A program made the translations under genes and the position numbers. Shown here piece after piece: positions 8,184-16,881 of a stretch of 64,000 nucleotides of DNA. How positions within the stretch are numbered: position 1 is the first letter of the stretch; each line of letters opens with the position of its first letter. The notes under the pieces were generated by a model. The model was given only the letters and a program-made list of their open reading frames with translations. It searched no databases and was not told where the DNA came from. The stretch covers positions 62,001 to 126,000 of the forward strand of contig DATMBF010000015.1 of NCBI GenBank assembly GCA_035559595.1, read 5' to 3'. The stretch comes from DATMBF01 sp035559595. GTDB lineage: Bacteria; Bacteroidota; Ignavibacteria; UBA10030.

Positions 8184-11100
8184 TTAGAACACGTCTGGCA
8201 CTTCTTGTTCCTGAATGATTGCGAGCTTCAGTACTTTCGTTGCCTTGCTCCCATCGCTCAATGTCATGTCGAGATGAGCAATGTAGATACCACTTGCAAC
8301 CGGGAAGTTGTGTTGATTATTCAGATCCCATCGCAGGAACTGATCGGAATTGTCCTTTTCAAGGATCCTCACCATTTGTCCGCCCAGATTGAAGATTCTG
8401 ACCGTCACTTTCTGTGGCAGGTTATTGAACGTTACGAACCTCACAAAGCGGTTGGTTTCCGCAGGATTGAATGCATAATACGGGTTCGGGAATACTCTGA
8501 TGCGATCGATACTTGCCTTTTCCTGTGCCACGGACCGATCAACTGCGTAGCTGGCAGTATTTATTCTGAAGATATCCGCTGAAGTATTCGGCTTCGTGCT
8601 GATAATGCGGAAGATCTGTCCTGTCTCCGGCAAGCGACGGTTTGCAGGAATATTGTTTGGGAAGGTCGGATCACTTACACTTCCCCCGTTGAACAGAACA
8701 AAGACCATACGCCTCATCACATCGGTGCCCGCTGTTGTGGGACCGAGGTACTCATGATTGGCAGTGTTCGTCGTGACATCGGTTGCAATGGCATTATAGC
8801 CAGCTTGGCCTGGCGATTGATCGGCCGGTAACACCCAGTAAAACCAGTCCGTTTCTGGGTCATTATCACCTCCGGAAATCGTGTGATCGACTCCCGAGAA
8901 ATCCCACTGACCGTTCGCATTCCAGTCTATAAGATAGGGGAAAAGGCGAACGTCATCGCTGGGATCATTTGGGGTGTTGATGCCGATCCGCCACAATTCA
9001 AAGGGGACGTTGATAACGGTTCCGCCGGTTCCAGCTCCTGTCACGAATGCATTAGGTTCAAACCCAACACCTCCGGTCGCCGTAAATCGGATTTCCCAAT
9101 CGTACGGGATAATCCGTGGCCAGCGGGCCTCGTTCTGAGTTGTCCGAGCCACAAACACAGGATAGTGGAAATCAAACGTTTGATCGCCTGTTGCATTGCC
9201 TGTATGAATACCCCACTGTGCTCCCGCTACGTTCGGTGCCGGGCGATCACTACCGTTTCCGGGAACTGCTCCAGGGAACGTCGCAGACGGGAACCCGCTG
9301 TTATTGAACTGGAATGCAGCATACGTTGGAGGATGCGGTCCATTTGCGTTTGCCACCTCGAGGAAATCCTTGAAGTCATTGGGCGCTCCTTGAACTTTCA
9401 AAAGCATTCCATCCGCTATCGGACTCGATTCATCCCCGCTTTGATTGCGCTGACCCGAGAGAACAGTTGCATTCTTCGTCGTGTTTATGAGATTCCATCC
9501 GCTGGCATCAAATCGTATTTCGTACGTATCGCCGGTAATGGAGGTGGGACTGATCACTTCTACACTGACGCTGCCATCACTCGTTCCAGCCACTCTCGTC
9601 GCCGGAATAGGATCACCGAACTTCGTGGCGGGCAAAGCTCCGTAGGGTTTCTTTGGCCTTACACGCAAAATATTGGCAGATGACTCCAACGCCTCTAAGT
9701 ATCCCGCATCAAGCGGGCGAGAATAGGCAGTGATGGCTATATAGTATTCATGACCGTTATAGAGTTTGTCAATCCCTGTGACGTAATCTCGATCAAAAAC
9801 AAAGAACCGCTTGATTCCGCTGTTGCTGCCAAACTGGATTGGTTTCTGGAGAAATGCTGCGGCTTGGAGATCAAACTCTGTGCTGAGAATAACACCAACA
9901 CCGTTCACAAGATCGTACGTCGCAATCCGCCGCCATTCGCTCCTCGGCGAACCAGGGCTTGGTAACTGATAGACATTGTACCCTTCAAAGACATATCGCC
10001 CCGGGTTCGATGTGTCCGACTCCGTTTGTCGCACGCGTCCCACATTACTCCCCCATTCGATGACGACGCGCCCGTCCAATTCTGTCGCAACGGGCAATGG
10101 TGTCGCCGGCGGCTGCGAGACCTGGAACAGCAAGTTATAGGTGGTCTGCACTGCGGCATCGTTTGCTTTCATGACTGCAACGCTGGATATCCGATCTGCA
10201 CCAAGCCCCGCAACGACGCCGACAACGACTTCCTGAGTGTCTAACGGACCCAGTGTAAATGGACCCGTGCTCATCACAATGCGCCGGTCACCAGGTGGGA
10301 ACGACCAATCTTGACCTAAACCGTCAACGAAGCCGGTACCTGCGTTGTTCGGGTTTCCACTCAACGGGAATTTGCTCGGAGGAAAAGGTCCGCTTGGGTA
10401 AAGCCTTTCAGGTTGCGTTGATGGATCGGGCACAAACCCCCGCAACATCCTGTTCCACCGTAACGCACCTTCATAGTTGAACGGGGGATCGGAGATTCCG
10501 GAACCCGCGGAGAACCAAGAGAATGAGGTCATCGGCAGGTTTCGATAGCCCGGTTTCTTTTTGAGGTCGAAGACTGCCGTATCAGTCGCGGCGCCGGGAA
10601 CTGCAGGTCCGGCAAGGAAGTCGTATCCTACCGCTGGGGGCGGGAGGTTGAACTTTATGAACTCAGCGTCTGTCGGATTTCCATTATAGACAAAGCCCAT
10701 GCTGAGCACTGTGTCGCACCCTGCGAGGTCATCACCGAATGCTCCAAGGTCGGGGTCGGACCACTGGGCAAAATAGACACTGTCGAGATACAAGAATCCT
10801 TTGTTCCCCCCACCCACGTCCGCACCACCCTTGTTGATGAACTTAATCCGCTTGAAATACAGATTTCCCAGCGCATCGGTCCGTTTGTAGCCCCAGAGAG
10901 TGAGTTGCATTTCTAATCCCATCGGCTCACTTCCAGCAAACGCAATCATGTTGCCCCGATTCAAGTCGTTCATTGCAGACCAGATAACTTGATTCGCGGG
11001 GGAATTCGGATCGACGCCGGCAATTCCGGGTTCGTCGTAGCCGCCCGCAATCAATGAATCGACTGTGAATGTTGCGCTGAAATCTGGCGGCCTTTGAAAG

Positions 11101-11735
11101 CCCGGAACTCCGTTTCTCTCTATATAAGGAGCTCCTTTGTCGACCGGCCACTCTTTCCAGTCTTTTTCGTATTGGGCCAGCACGGCTTGGATGTCTGCAT
11201 CTGTAACGTCGCTGACGTTAATGAGAAAGTTCTCCGCTGCGTCAAGACGAAGCTCATTCTCAGACATCACGGTGTAATCCCGGCGAATTCGGTAAATCCT
11301 CGCGTCGGGATGCCCTGCACCCAGCGCAACAGCATTGGCACCAGTTCCGTTGATCCAGCCGATGTCATTTCCAACATTGTATGTACTCCCACCGGTGCGT
11401 ATGACTTGAACGGGCGCCGGCTGCGTGTGCGCAGCATCCAGATACGCCTTGGCAGACCAAACAAACCCATCGGCAAAGATGACCCAGCGTGTACCTCGTG
11501 GAAAGAACCCCCCATCACCGGCATTATTGGGAGGATACGCACCGCGACCCTGGCCCTGTTGCCAGATTGTGAAGTTATTGATGTTCAGAATTGCCGCAAC
11601 CTTCGTCTGCGCGATCTTGTCGAGAGCATTCTCCTTAGCGCGCTTTGCATCCGGTGGATCCTTCGCTATCATGATGCCCGTGACAAGCGCGTGAACGAAA
11701 AACACGGTGAGAACAGCTCGCAGAAGATTTTTCAT
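8184..11735 (-). CDS. Large secreted protein with T9SS type A sorting domain
   Basis: A 1183-residue protein with a signal peptide (residues 1-24, hydrophobic AVLTVFFVHALVTGIMIA). The C-terminal 90 residues fit a T9SS type A sorting domain: VFPNPYYAFNPAE, then VRIFNLGGQMVRIL and PVASGIYIAHL, ending with a KVLKLAII strand. The middle has a fibronectin-III-like segment (FEGYNVYQLPSPGS ... YNGHEYYIAITAYS) and an Asp/Asn-rich stretch near residue 975 (DWNANGQWDFSGVDH) that may bind calcium. No catalytic motif was recognised. It is a full-length paralogue of the cut protein at 1-2673. It lies 48 bp behind its receptor gene and 44 bp before the PorV-like gene, so the three are probably one transcript. 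Expected location: cell surface or released. Confidence 0.88.
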   Translation of the reverse strand: MKNLLRAVLTVFFVHALVTGIMIAKDPPDAKRAKENALDKIAQTKVAAILNINNFTIWQQGQGRGAYPPNNAGDGGFFPRGTRWVIFADGFVWSAKAYLDAAHTQPAPVQVIRTGGSTYNVGNDIGWINGTGANAVALGAGHPDARIYRIRRDYTVMSENELRLDAAENFLINVSDVTDADIQAVLAQYEKDWKEWPVDKGAPYIERNGVPGFQRPPDFSATFTVDSLIAGGYDEPGIAGVDPNSPANQVIWSAMNDLNRGNMIAFAGSEPMGLEMQLTLWGYKRTDALGNLYFKRIKFINKGGADVGGGNKGFLYLDSVYFAQWSDPDLGAFGDDLAGCDTVLSMGFVYNGNPTDAEFIKFNLPPPAVGYDFLAGPAVPGAATDTAVFDLKKKPGYRNLPMTSFSWFSAGSGISDPPFNYEGALRWNRMLRGFVPDPSTQPERLYPSGPFPPSKFPLSGNPNNAGTGFVDGLGQDWSFPPGDRRIVMSTGPFTLGPLDTQEVVVGVVAGLGADRISSVAVMKANDAAVQTTYNLLFQVSQPPATPLPVATELDGRVVIEWGSNVGRVRQTESDTSNPGRYVFEGYNVYQLPSPGSPRSEWRRIATYDLVNGVGVILSTEFDLQAAAFLQKPIQFGSNSGIKRFFVFDRDYVTGIDKLYNGHEYYIAITAYSRPLDAGYLEALESSANILRVRPKKPYGALPATKFGDPIPATRVAGTSDGSVSVEVISPTSITGDTYEIRFDASGWNLINTTKNATVLSGQRNQSGDESSPIADGMLLKVQGAPNDFKDFLEVANANGPHPPTYAAFQFNNSGFPSATFPGAVPGNGSDRPAPNVAGAQWGIHTGNATGDQTFDFHYPVFVARTTQNEARWPRIIPYDWEIRFTATGGVGFEPNAFVTGAGTGGTVINVPFELWRIGINTPNDPSDDVRLFPYLIDWNANGQWDFSGVDHTISGGDNDPETDWFYWVLPADQSPGQAGYNAIATDVTTNTANHEYLGPTTAGTDVMRRMVFVLFNGGSVSDPTFPNNIPANRRLPETGQIFRIISTKPNTSADIFRINTASYAVDRSVAQEKASIDRIRVFPNPYYAFNPAETNRFVRFVTFNNLPQKVTVRIFNLGGQMVRILEKDNSDQFLRWDLNNQHNFPVASGIYIAHLDMTLSDGSKATKVLKLAIIQEQEVPDVF
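9165..9380 (-). other. Strongly conserved 70-residue island in the secreted paralogues
   Basis: The encoded segment from DFKDFLEVANANG to ATGDQTFDF is nearly identical to the one encoded at about 58-275 in the other secreted protein, while flanking regions are much more diverged. It includes AAFQFN, GNGSDRPAPNVAGAQWGIHTG. This may be a ligand-contact or receptor-docking domain; no family was recognised. Confidence 0.5.
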
Positions 11736-11783
11736 GATGTTATCTCCGCTTCGATTGGTTTACAATTCACATTGGTGGTGATC

Positions 11784-14700
11784 TTAAATTTCCACCCTCA
11801 CGCCGAACCGTACCTGGCGGGGAGAACCGAACATCTCGTTTCCTGTTGCCCGCTGATAGTAATATTGGTTCGCAAGGTTGATCGCTCTATAGAACGCGAC
11901 GTAGTTGGGGATATCACGATATTGACCTGCCAACGGACTGGTTAGCCATCCATCGTCGTAAGGGGTCCCAGTTGATGGGAAGACATTAAGGACGTGCTTT
12001 GCGTTGAGCAGATTCAACACGTTTGCATAAAGTTCCAGCGTAACGGAACCCAACCAGATCGTTTTGGCGATGTGTACATCAACGTTGAACACCCATGGCG
12101 TCGTCGAGGCATTAATCGGCTCGGCCGGGAAACTGGAGCGCGGATCAATGAGCGGTCTGATACCGACGTTCCACGGATTTGCCTGACCAAGCTCACTGGG
12201 CTCCTTAATCTTTGTGTAGTTGTGCCCACTGTTGAACGTAAAGAGCAATGAGGCTCCAAGACCCTCAAGGATAGGTCCTCCATCGCCACGAGACCATCGG
12301 TAATCAAGATTCACTGCTCCTTTGTGAGTCTGGTTGAAATCGAGCGGATTGATAAAGTTCGTTGGCCGACCGATATTCTGCTCGATCGCCCCGAAAGCGG
12401 AGTTGGGTGATGAGCCGGTTCCAAGCGCGTCAGACAGCGTGTAGCTCAGCTTTGCCTGCAGCCTGTGGGTTCGTCTTAACTCAACCGTAAGCTCCAGCCC
12501 CTTCACCGTGCCGAAGTCTTCATTAAGGTATGCTGTGAAGATTCGGTTCCCTCTGTCATCGACGAATGATCGCACGGCAAGCTGGTCCCGCATATCTCGA
12601 TAGAAGCCCGTTGCCGTAAACGCAAAATTATCGGAGATCAACTGACGCAAACCGATCTCATACTGCGTCGTTCGCTGAGGCCGCATAAGGAATCCCACCG
12701 GCGTCAGAAATGCGTTACCGCTCGATATCGAGCTTACCGTCCGGCTGAGGATCGTATGTCCGACGTACAACTGATTGAGTGACGGCATTTGTGCGTACTT
12801 CCCGTACATCGCATAAAACACTGTTCGATCTGTTACAGGGAACGAGAAGCTTATGCGAGGAAGCAACAGGTTGAATGGTTTCGCATCTACTAACTTGCTG
12901 TCATCGATAACGTCCAGTGTCAGATTCATTGCCTCAGTCGGTGCGGTGGACGGATCCGCAAAAACCTTGGCATTCGTGTCGAAATGCTCAAATCGGGCGC
13001 CGACGTTGAGAATCAAGTCTTCGTACTCAAACTTGTTCTGGATGTACGCCGATGCAAAGAGCGGCTCCCGAGGCCCGTCCACACCCGAATCGACTTCATA
13101 GCCAAACACGTCATAGCCGTAGTGATTAATGTTTAGCTTAGCAAGCCCAACTCGTAGATCATTCATGTCGGCAAATGAGCGTGGGGAGTTACCATTCGTT
13201 CCGTACAGAAACTCCATCGCCTGTTGAATGTTGAACACGGAGTAAAACCTTGCCGTCCAACTTTCCACGCGGCCGCCAGCCTTCAACTCATACCGACTGG
13301 AAATTTGAGATGTGAAATCAACGGCGAGACCTATTCCATCCTGCTGACTTCGATTGTAGCTATTCACCGGCGACCCGGGATCATCGAAGAGAAAGGCATT
13401 GATGGTGCTCCATTGGAAGGGTCCGGCAAATCGCCGACGGAACTGATAACCCATCGCTGCCGAGGAAACGCTGTCTGAATAGCCATTCCACCCATCTCGG
13501 AACGTGGGAGTAAAGGGAGCGCCACCGACCGTCAGCGCTGGCAATGGTCCTGCTCCGGGGTTATCGGGGTCATATGTCTTGCTCTTTACACGTTGGTAGT
13601 AGCCCGTAACCTCGTACAGTGTTTGCGGATTGAGAACGTGAGTGAACTTCAACTCCCCAAAGATAGACTCGCTGTTGAATTCGGGATTTCGCTTGCGGAA
13701 GATTCTGTCCAATGCCCTCGGCCACGATGTACCGGACGGTTGGACCCGCTGGCTGTAACTTCCGGCAAACCGAAGCTTGAAGGGGTTTATATCAAACGAA
13801 AGATTTCCCTGAAGAGAATTGTTCATGTCCCACGCGCGAGGTACGTGGTTCCGCTTAAAGGTCACGGCACCCGGGAGGAAGACCTGAGAATCAGGTGGCA
13901 TGGGCGTTCCATCTCCAAACCGTCTAAACCTTCCGTCGTTCTCATCAACACGTAATCCCTCGAAGGTGAACGGCTCGAGGAAGCGCTCATTCCTGTCACG
14001 AATGTAGTTATGCTGGCCCGCGACGAATATCCTCAATCCGCTGAGACTCGGGACAGGGCCACTCAGAGTTGCAACAACATTTCGGAAGCCAAAGGATGTA
14101 CTACCGAAATACGAATTCCCCGGTTTTGCAAAGTCATCGCTCTGGATATCGACCGACGCCCGATAGTCAGAGGTTCCGCTTCGCATCGTTGTGCGAATGA
14201 CACCGGCATTTCCGCCACCGACTTCTGCTGTGTATCCGCCTGCCTGTACCTGAATCTCCTCAATTGCCTCTTGGATGATGGGAACCGTCTGCCTTGAAAT
14301 CGCACCCTCGTTCTGGACGACCGGATTGGTGATGTTCGCCGCCCCAAGGTAGTAGGTTACCTCATCGGAGCGTCCACCGCGCATATAGATATCACCGTTC
14401 TGCCGGACAACGCCCGCCTCCAGGGCAATAATGTTTTGCACACCCCGGAAAGGAATGTTCTTGATCTCTTCCTGGGTTTGCACACGAACTGTGTTTGTTG
14501 TATTCCGCTGGATCAGTGGTCGTTCGGCAACAATTTCGACAGCTTCAACTTGAATCGCGGTGGTGGAAAGTTGAATATCAACTGTGGTGGTAATATTGGA
14601 GCTAATGCGGATATTGGAGATTGAAAATGGCGCATAACCGATATAGGAAGCCCTCACGGTGTATGTGCCGGGGGGGATGCTCAGTATGATATAGTCGCCA

Positions 14701-14873
14701 TTGAGATCGGTGGAGGCTCCGAGGCTCGTTCCTTCGATAACAACGTTCGCCCCGATAAGTGGCTCACCCGATTCCTTGTCCGTTACTCTGCCACGCAGCT
14801 TACCATCCTGCGCAAAGAGAAACACCGGAAGAAGGATACAAAGAAGAAGAGCTACATTGAGCTTACGATGCAT
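11784..14873 (-). CDS. TonB-dependent receptor with carboxypeptidase-regulatory-like N-terminal domain (copy 2)
   Basis: A 1029-residue outer-membrane receptor starting at ATG 14873 behind GAAGGAGG. Residues 1-21 are the signal peptide (ending FLFAQ) and 22 to about 110 the carboxypeptidase-regulatory-like domain. The plug is at about 125-240 (IYMRGGRSDEVTYYLGAANITNP, IQEAIEEIQVQAGGYTAE), followed by the barrel, ending RQVRFGVRVEI. It is paralogous to the receptor at 2753-5803: the first 130 residues are almost the same, while extracellular-loop regions differ in length and sequence, as expected if the two bind different ligands. It heads a three-gene operon with the T9SS-sorted protein and the PorV-like barrel. 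Promoter and conserved leader lie at 14945-15089. Confidence 0.93.
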   Translation of the reverse strand: MHRKLNVALLLCILLPVFLFAQDGKLRGRVTDKESGEPLIGANVVIEGTSLGASTDLNGDYIILSIPPGTYTVRASYIGYAPFSISNIRISSNITTTVDIQLSTTAIQVEAVEIVAERPLIQRNTTNTVRVQTQEEIKNIPFRGVQNIIALEAGVVRQNGDIYMRGGRSDEVTYYLGAANITNPVVQNEGAISRQTVPIIQEAIEEIQVQAGGYTAEVGGGNAGVIRTTMRSGTSDYRASVDIQSDDFAKPGNSYFGSTSFGFRNVVATLSGPVPSLSGLRIFVAGQHNYIRDRNERFLEPFTFEGLRVDENDGRFRRFGDGTPMPPDSQVFLPGAVTFKRNHVPRAWDMNNSLQGNLSFDINPFKLRFAGSYSQRVQPSGTSWPRALDRIFRKRNPEFNSESIFGELKFTHVLNPQTLYEVTGYYQRVKSKTYDPDNPGAGPLPALTVGGAPFTPTFRDGWNGYSDSVSSAAMGYQFRRRFAGPFQWSTINAFLFDDPGSPVNSYNRSQQDGIGLAVDFTSQISSRYELKAGGRVESWTARFYSVFNIQQAMEFLYGTNGNSPRSFADMNDLRVGLAKLNINHYGYDVFGYEVDSGVDGPREPLFASAYIQNKFEYEDLILNVGARFEHFDTNAKVFADPSTAPTEAMNLTLDVIDDSKLVDAKPFNLLLPRISFSFPVTDRTVFYAMYGKYAQMPSLNQLYVGHTILSRTVSSISSGNAFLTPVGFLMRPQRTTQYEIGLRQLISDNFAFTATGFYRDMRDQLAVRSFVDDRGNRIFTAYLNEDFGTVKGLELTVELRRTHRLQAKLSYTLSDALGTGSSPNSAFGAIEQNIGRPTNFINPLDFNQTHKGAVNLDYRWSRGDGGPILEGLGASLLFTFNSGHNYTKIKEPSELGQANPWNVGIRPLIDPRSSFPAEPINASTTPWVFNVDVHIAKTIWLGSVTLELYANVLNLLNAKHVLNVFPSTGTPYDDGWLTSPLAGQYRDIPNYVAFYRAINLANQYYYQRATGNEMFGSPRQVRFGVRVEI

Positions 14874-14944
14874 GACATACCTCCTTCGATGGGGATTTCG
14901 ATAAACGATTTATTGCAAAGAGTGAATGAGTCTGAAAGGACTAA

Positions 14945-15032
14945 GGACGGCTTCCACAAGAAGGAAAAACCGTGACAAGGATTTGTCGCCCCTCAAGATG
15001 CAATCGGGGCTTTGCTGAGTTCCACCTCCTTC
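14945..15032 (-). promoter_or_regulatory. Conserved structured 5' leader of receptor operon 2
   Basis: This is the counterpart of the element at 5881-5970. The 22-base identical block is 14962-14983. The hairpin partner GGACGGCTTCC at 14945-14955 keeps pairing (ACGG with CCGT, TTCC with GGAA); the second helix differs from copy 1 on one side and still pairs. The Shine-Dalgarno-like GAAGGAGGTG is at 15023-15032. The distance between the two blocks is 39 bases here and 45 in copy 1. Confidence 0.55.
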
Positions 15033-15060
15033 CTGATGGCTGTGCTGAGAAACCCGCGGC

Positions 15061-15089
15061 AATGTAGCACGTACGCCCAGGTCAATCAA
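15061..15089 (-). promoter_or_regulatory. Sigma-70 promoter of receptor operon 2
   Basis: On the minus strand the -35 box is TTGATT (15089-15084) and the -10 box TACATT (15066-15061), 17 bp apart. Transcription would start near 15053, giving a leader of about 180 nt. The rest of the gap up to serA (15090-15249) holds nothing recognisable. Confidence 0.65.
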
Positions 15090-15249
15090 GTGAAGAATGG
15101 GTAGAGAAATTGTAAAGCAAGTGTGGAGAAAAGTTTGTGAGGGAGTGAACCAACTGGAAGGAAAGGATTCTTCGCTCAGCGGAGATCGCGATGAGGTTAG
15201 TCGGTTGGTACTTCGACGACGAATTCAGGAAAGCAGTACTTTAGAGAGC

Positions 15250-16827
15250 TTACAAGCGAGCGACTCGAACATCATACACACCATCGACGTCGCGAAGTCG
15301 TACGAGAATGTCAGAGGGAATCGGACTGTCGACAGTAATAACAGTTACTGCTTTTCCCCCCGCTTTCTCACGACCTAAGGCAAGACCAGCGATGTTGATC
15401 CCTTGGTCGGCAAGGATGCCCCCGACTTTCGCCAGCATTCCGGGTCTGTCAACGTTGTGGTAGAAGAGGAGATAACCTTCAGGGTTAATTTCGAGAAGAT
15501 AACCGTCCACTTCAACGATGCGGAGATGGGAGTCCCCAAACACTGTGCCGGAAAGTGTTCGTTGCTCGCGCCCTGAATCGAACTGAACCGAGATGAGATG
15601 GGAATACGTAGAATGCTCACTCTGCCATTGGCTGTTCACCACGATCCCCGCCTCTCTTGCTATCACCGGTGCATTAATAAGATTGACCGGCTCGGTCATA
15701 AGACGGGAGAACACTCCTTTGAGAACTGAAGCGGCTACGAGATCAACGCTCGACGCGAGGAATCCACCAAAACAGGTAATGGTGATTCGTTTGATCCCAT
15801 CCCCCATGAGCTGCGCTTGCAAAAGGCCAAGTTTTTCCGCCAACTGAACATAGGGCTTGACCTCTTTTTTGAGCGCAAGTTGAACAACATCCGCATTGAC
15901 TGCACCGACGATTCCCCTTTCTTTGAGCATGTCACTAATTTGCTGCGCAATCTGTCGCGCCACTTTCTCCTGCGCCTCCTCGGTGGAAGCCCCGAGATGC
16001 GGTGTAGCAATAACATGAGGATGTTTCAGGAGTGGATGATCGCCCGGCGGCTCCTGTTCAAAAACATCGAGTGCAGCACCGGCCACCTTTCCCGATTGAA
16101 GCCCCTTGAGAAGGGCGTTTTCGTCGACAATCCCACCTCTCGCGCAGTTAATGATACGCACACCGTCTTTGCACTGAGCAAGAGCCCTTTCGCCAATTAG
16201 TCCTCGCGTTTCTTCTGACAAAGGTGTATGAACGGAAATGAAATCCGAACGTTTGTAAAGCTCACCCAACGGCACCAATTCGACGCCCAATTTCGCCGCG
16301 AGCTCGGCCGAGAGCACCGGATCAAATCCAATGACAATCATACCGAATGCCTGACAACGAACCGCAACCTCCCTGCCAACCTTCCCCAACCCCACGATAC
16401 CAATGGTTTTTCCATGCAGTTCAGTTCCGGTAAACTGTTTCCTGTCCCATTTCCCGCGCTTCAATGACTCCCACGCCTGAGGGATGTTTCTGGAGAGAGA
16501 CAGTAAAAGAGAGATCGTATGTTCGGCGGTGGAGATGGTATTGCCGCCCGGAGTGTTCATCACAACAATCCCCCGTCGGGTTGCCGCTTCAACATCGATG
16601 TTATCGACGCCTGCACCGGCACGACCGACAACTTTCAGGCGCCTGGCTTCCGCAAGGAGTGAAGCGGTTACCTGCGTGCTGCTGCGAACGACCAGAGCAT
16701 CATAGTTACTTATGAGGGATTTGAGCTCAGCTTCCGGTAAGGTTGGCTTCACATCGACAGCAAAACCCTCCGCTTTGAGGAGATCCGCACAGACGGGTTC
16801 TACTTGGTCAGTAATGAGGATGTTCAA
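15250..16827 (-). CDS. serA: D-3-phosphoglycerate dehydrogenase
   Basis: First enzyme of serine biosynthesis: oxidises 3-phosphoglycerate to 3-phosphohydroxypyruvate with NAD, in the cytoplasm. The 525-residue length matches the long form with an intervening domain and a C-terminal ACT domain. Visible motifs are the NAD-binding GLGKVG at 146-151, the substrate/active-site Arg in NCARGGIVDE, and the catalytic His in ATPHLGAST. The ACT domain spans about 450-525 (DRPGMLAKVGGILADQGINI) and usually senses serine. The start codon is TTG (16827) with little Shine-Dalgarno match. It lies 54 bp behind a class V aminotransferase gene, with which it probably forms an operon. Confidence 0.95.
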   Translation of the reverse strand: MNILITDQVEPVCADLLKAEGFAVDVKPTLPEAELKSLISNYDALVVRSSTQVTASLLAEARRLKVVGRAGAGVDNIDVEAATRRGIVVMNTPGGNTISTAEHTISLLLSLSRNIPQAWESLKRGKWDRKQFTGTELHGKTIGIVGLGKVGREVAVRCQAFGMIVIGFDPVLSAELAAKLGVELVPLGELYKRSDFISVHTPLSEETRGLIGERALAQCKDGVRIINCARGGIVDENALLKGLQSGKVAGAALDVFEQEPPGDHPLLKHPHVIATPHLGASTEEAQEKVARQIAQQISDMLKERGIVGAVNADVVQLALKKEVKPYVQLAEKLGLLQAQLMGDGIKRITITCFGGFLASSVDLVAASVLKGVFSRLMTEPVNLINAPVIAREAGIVVNSQWQSEHSTYSHLISVQFDSGREQRTLSGTVFGDSHLRIVEVDGYLLEINPEGYLLFYHNVDRPGMLAKVGGILADQGINIAGLALGREKAGGKAVTVITVDSPIPSDILVRLRDVDGVYDVRVARL

Positions 16828-16881
16828 GAGAAAGTAGCTTGTGGTTCGTGGTTTGAGATTCGTGTTTTCGTAAGAAAACTT

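Noticed and set aside
15097..15378. 93-codon plus-strand frame over the end of serA
   Set aside because: It covers the serA ACT-domain codons antisense and has no ribosome-binding site or family resemblance.
15991..16827. Possible second serA start further downstream
   Set aside because: The TTG start gives the full NILITD N-terminal strand expected of the family; later starts would remove part of the substrate domain.
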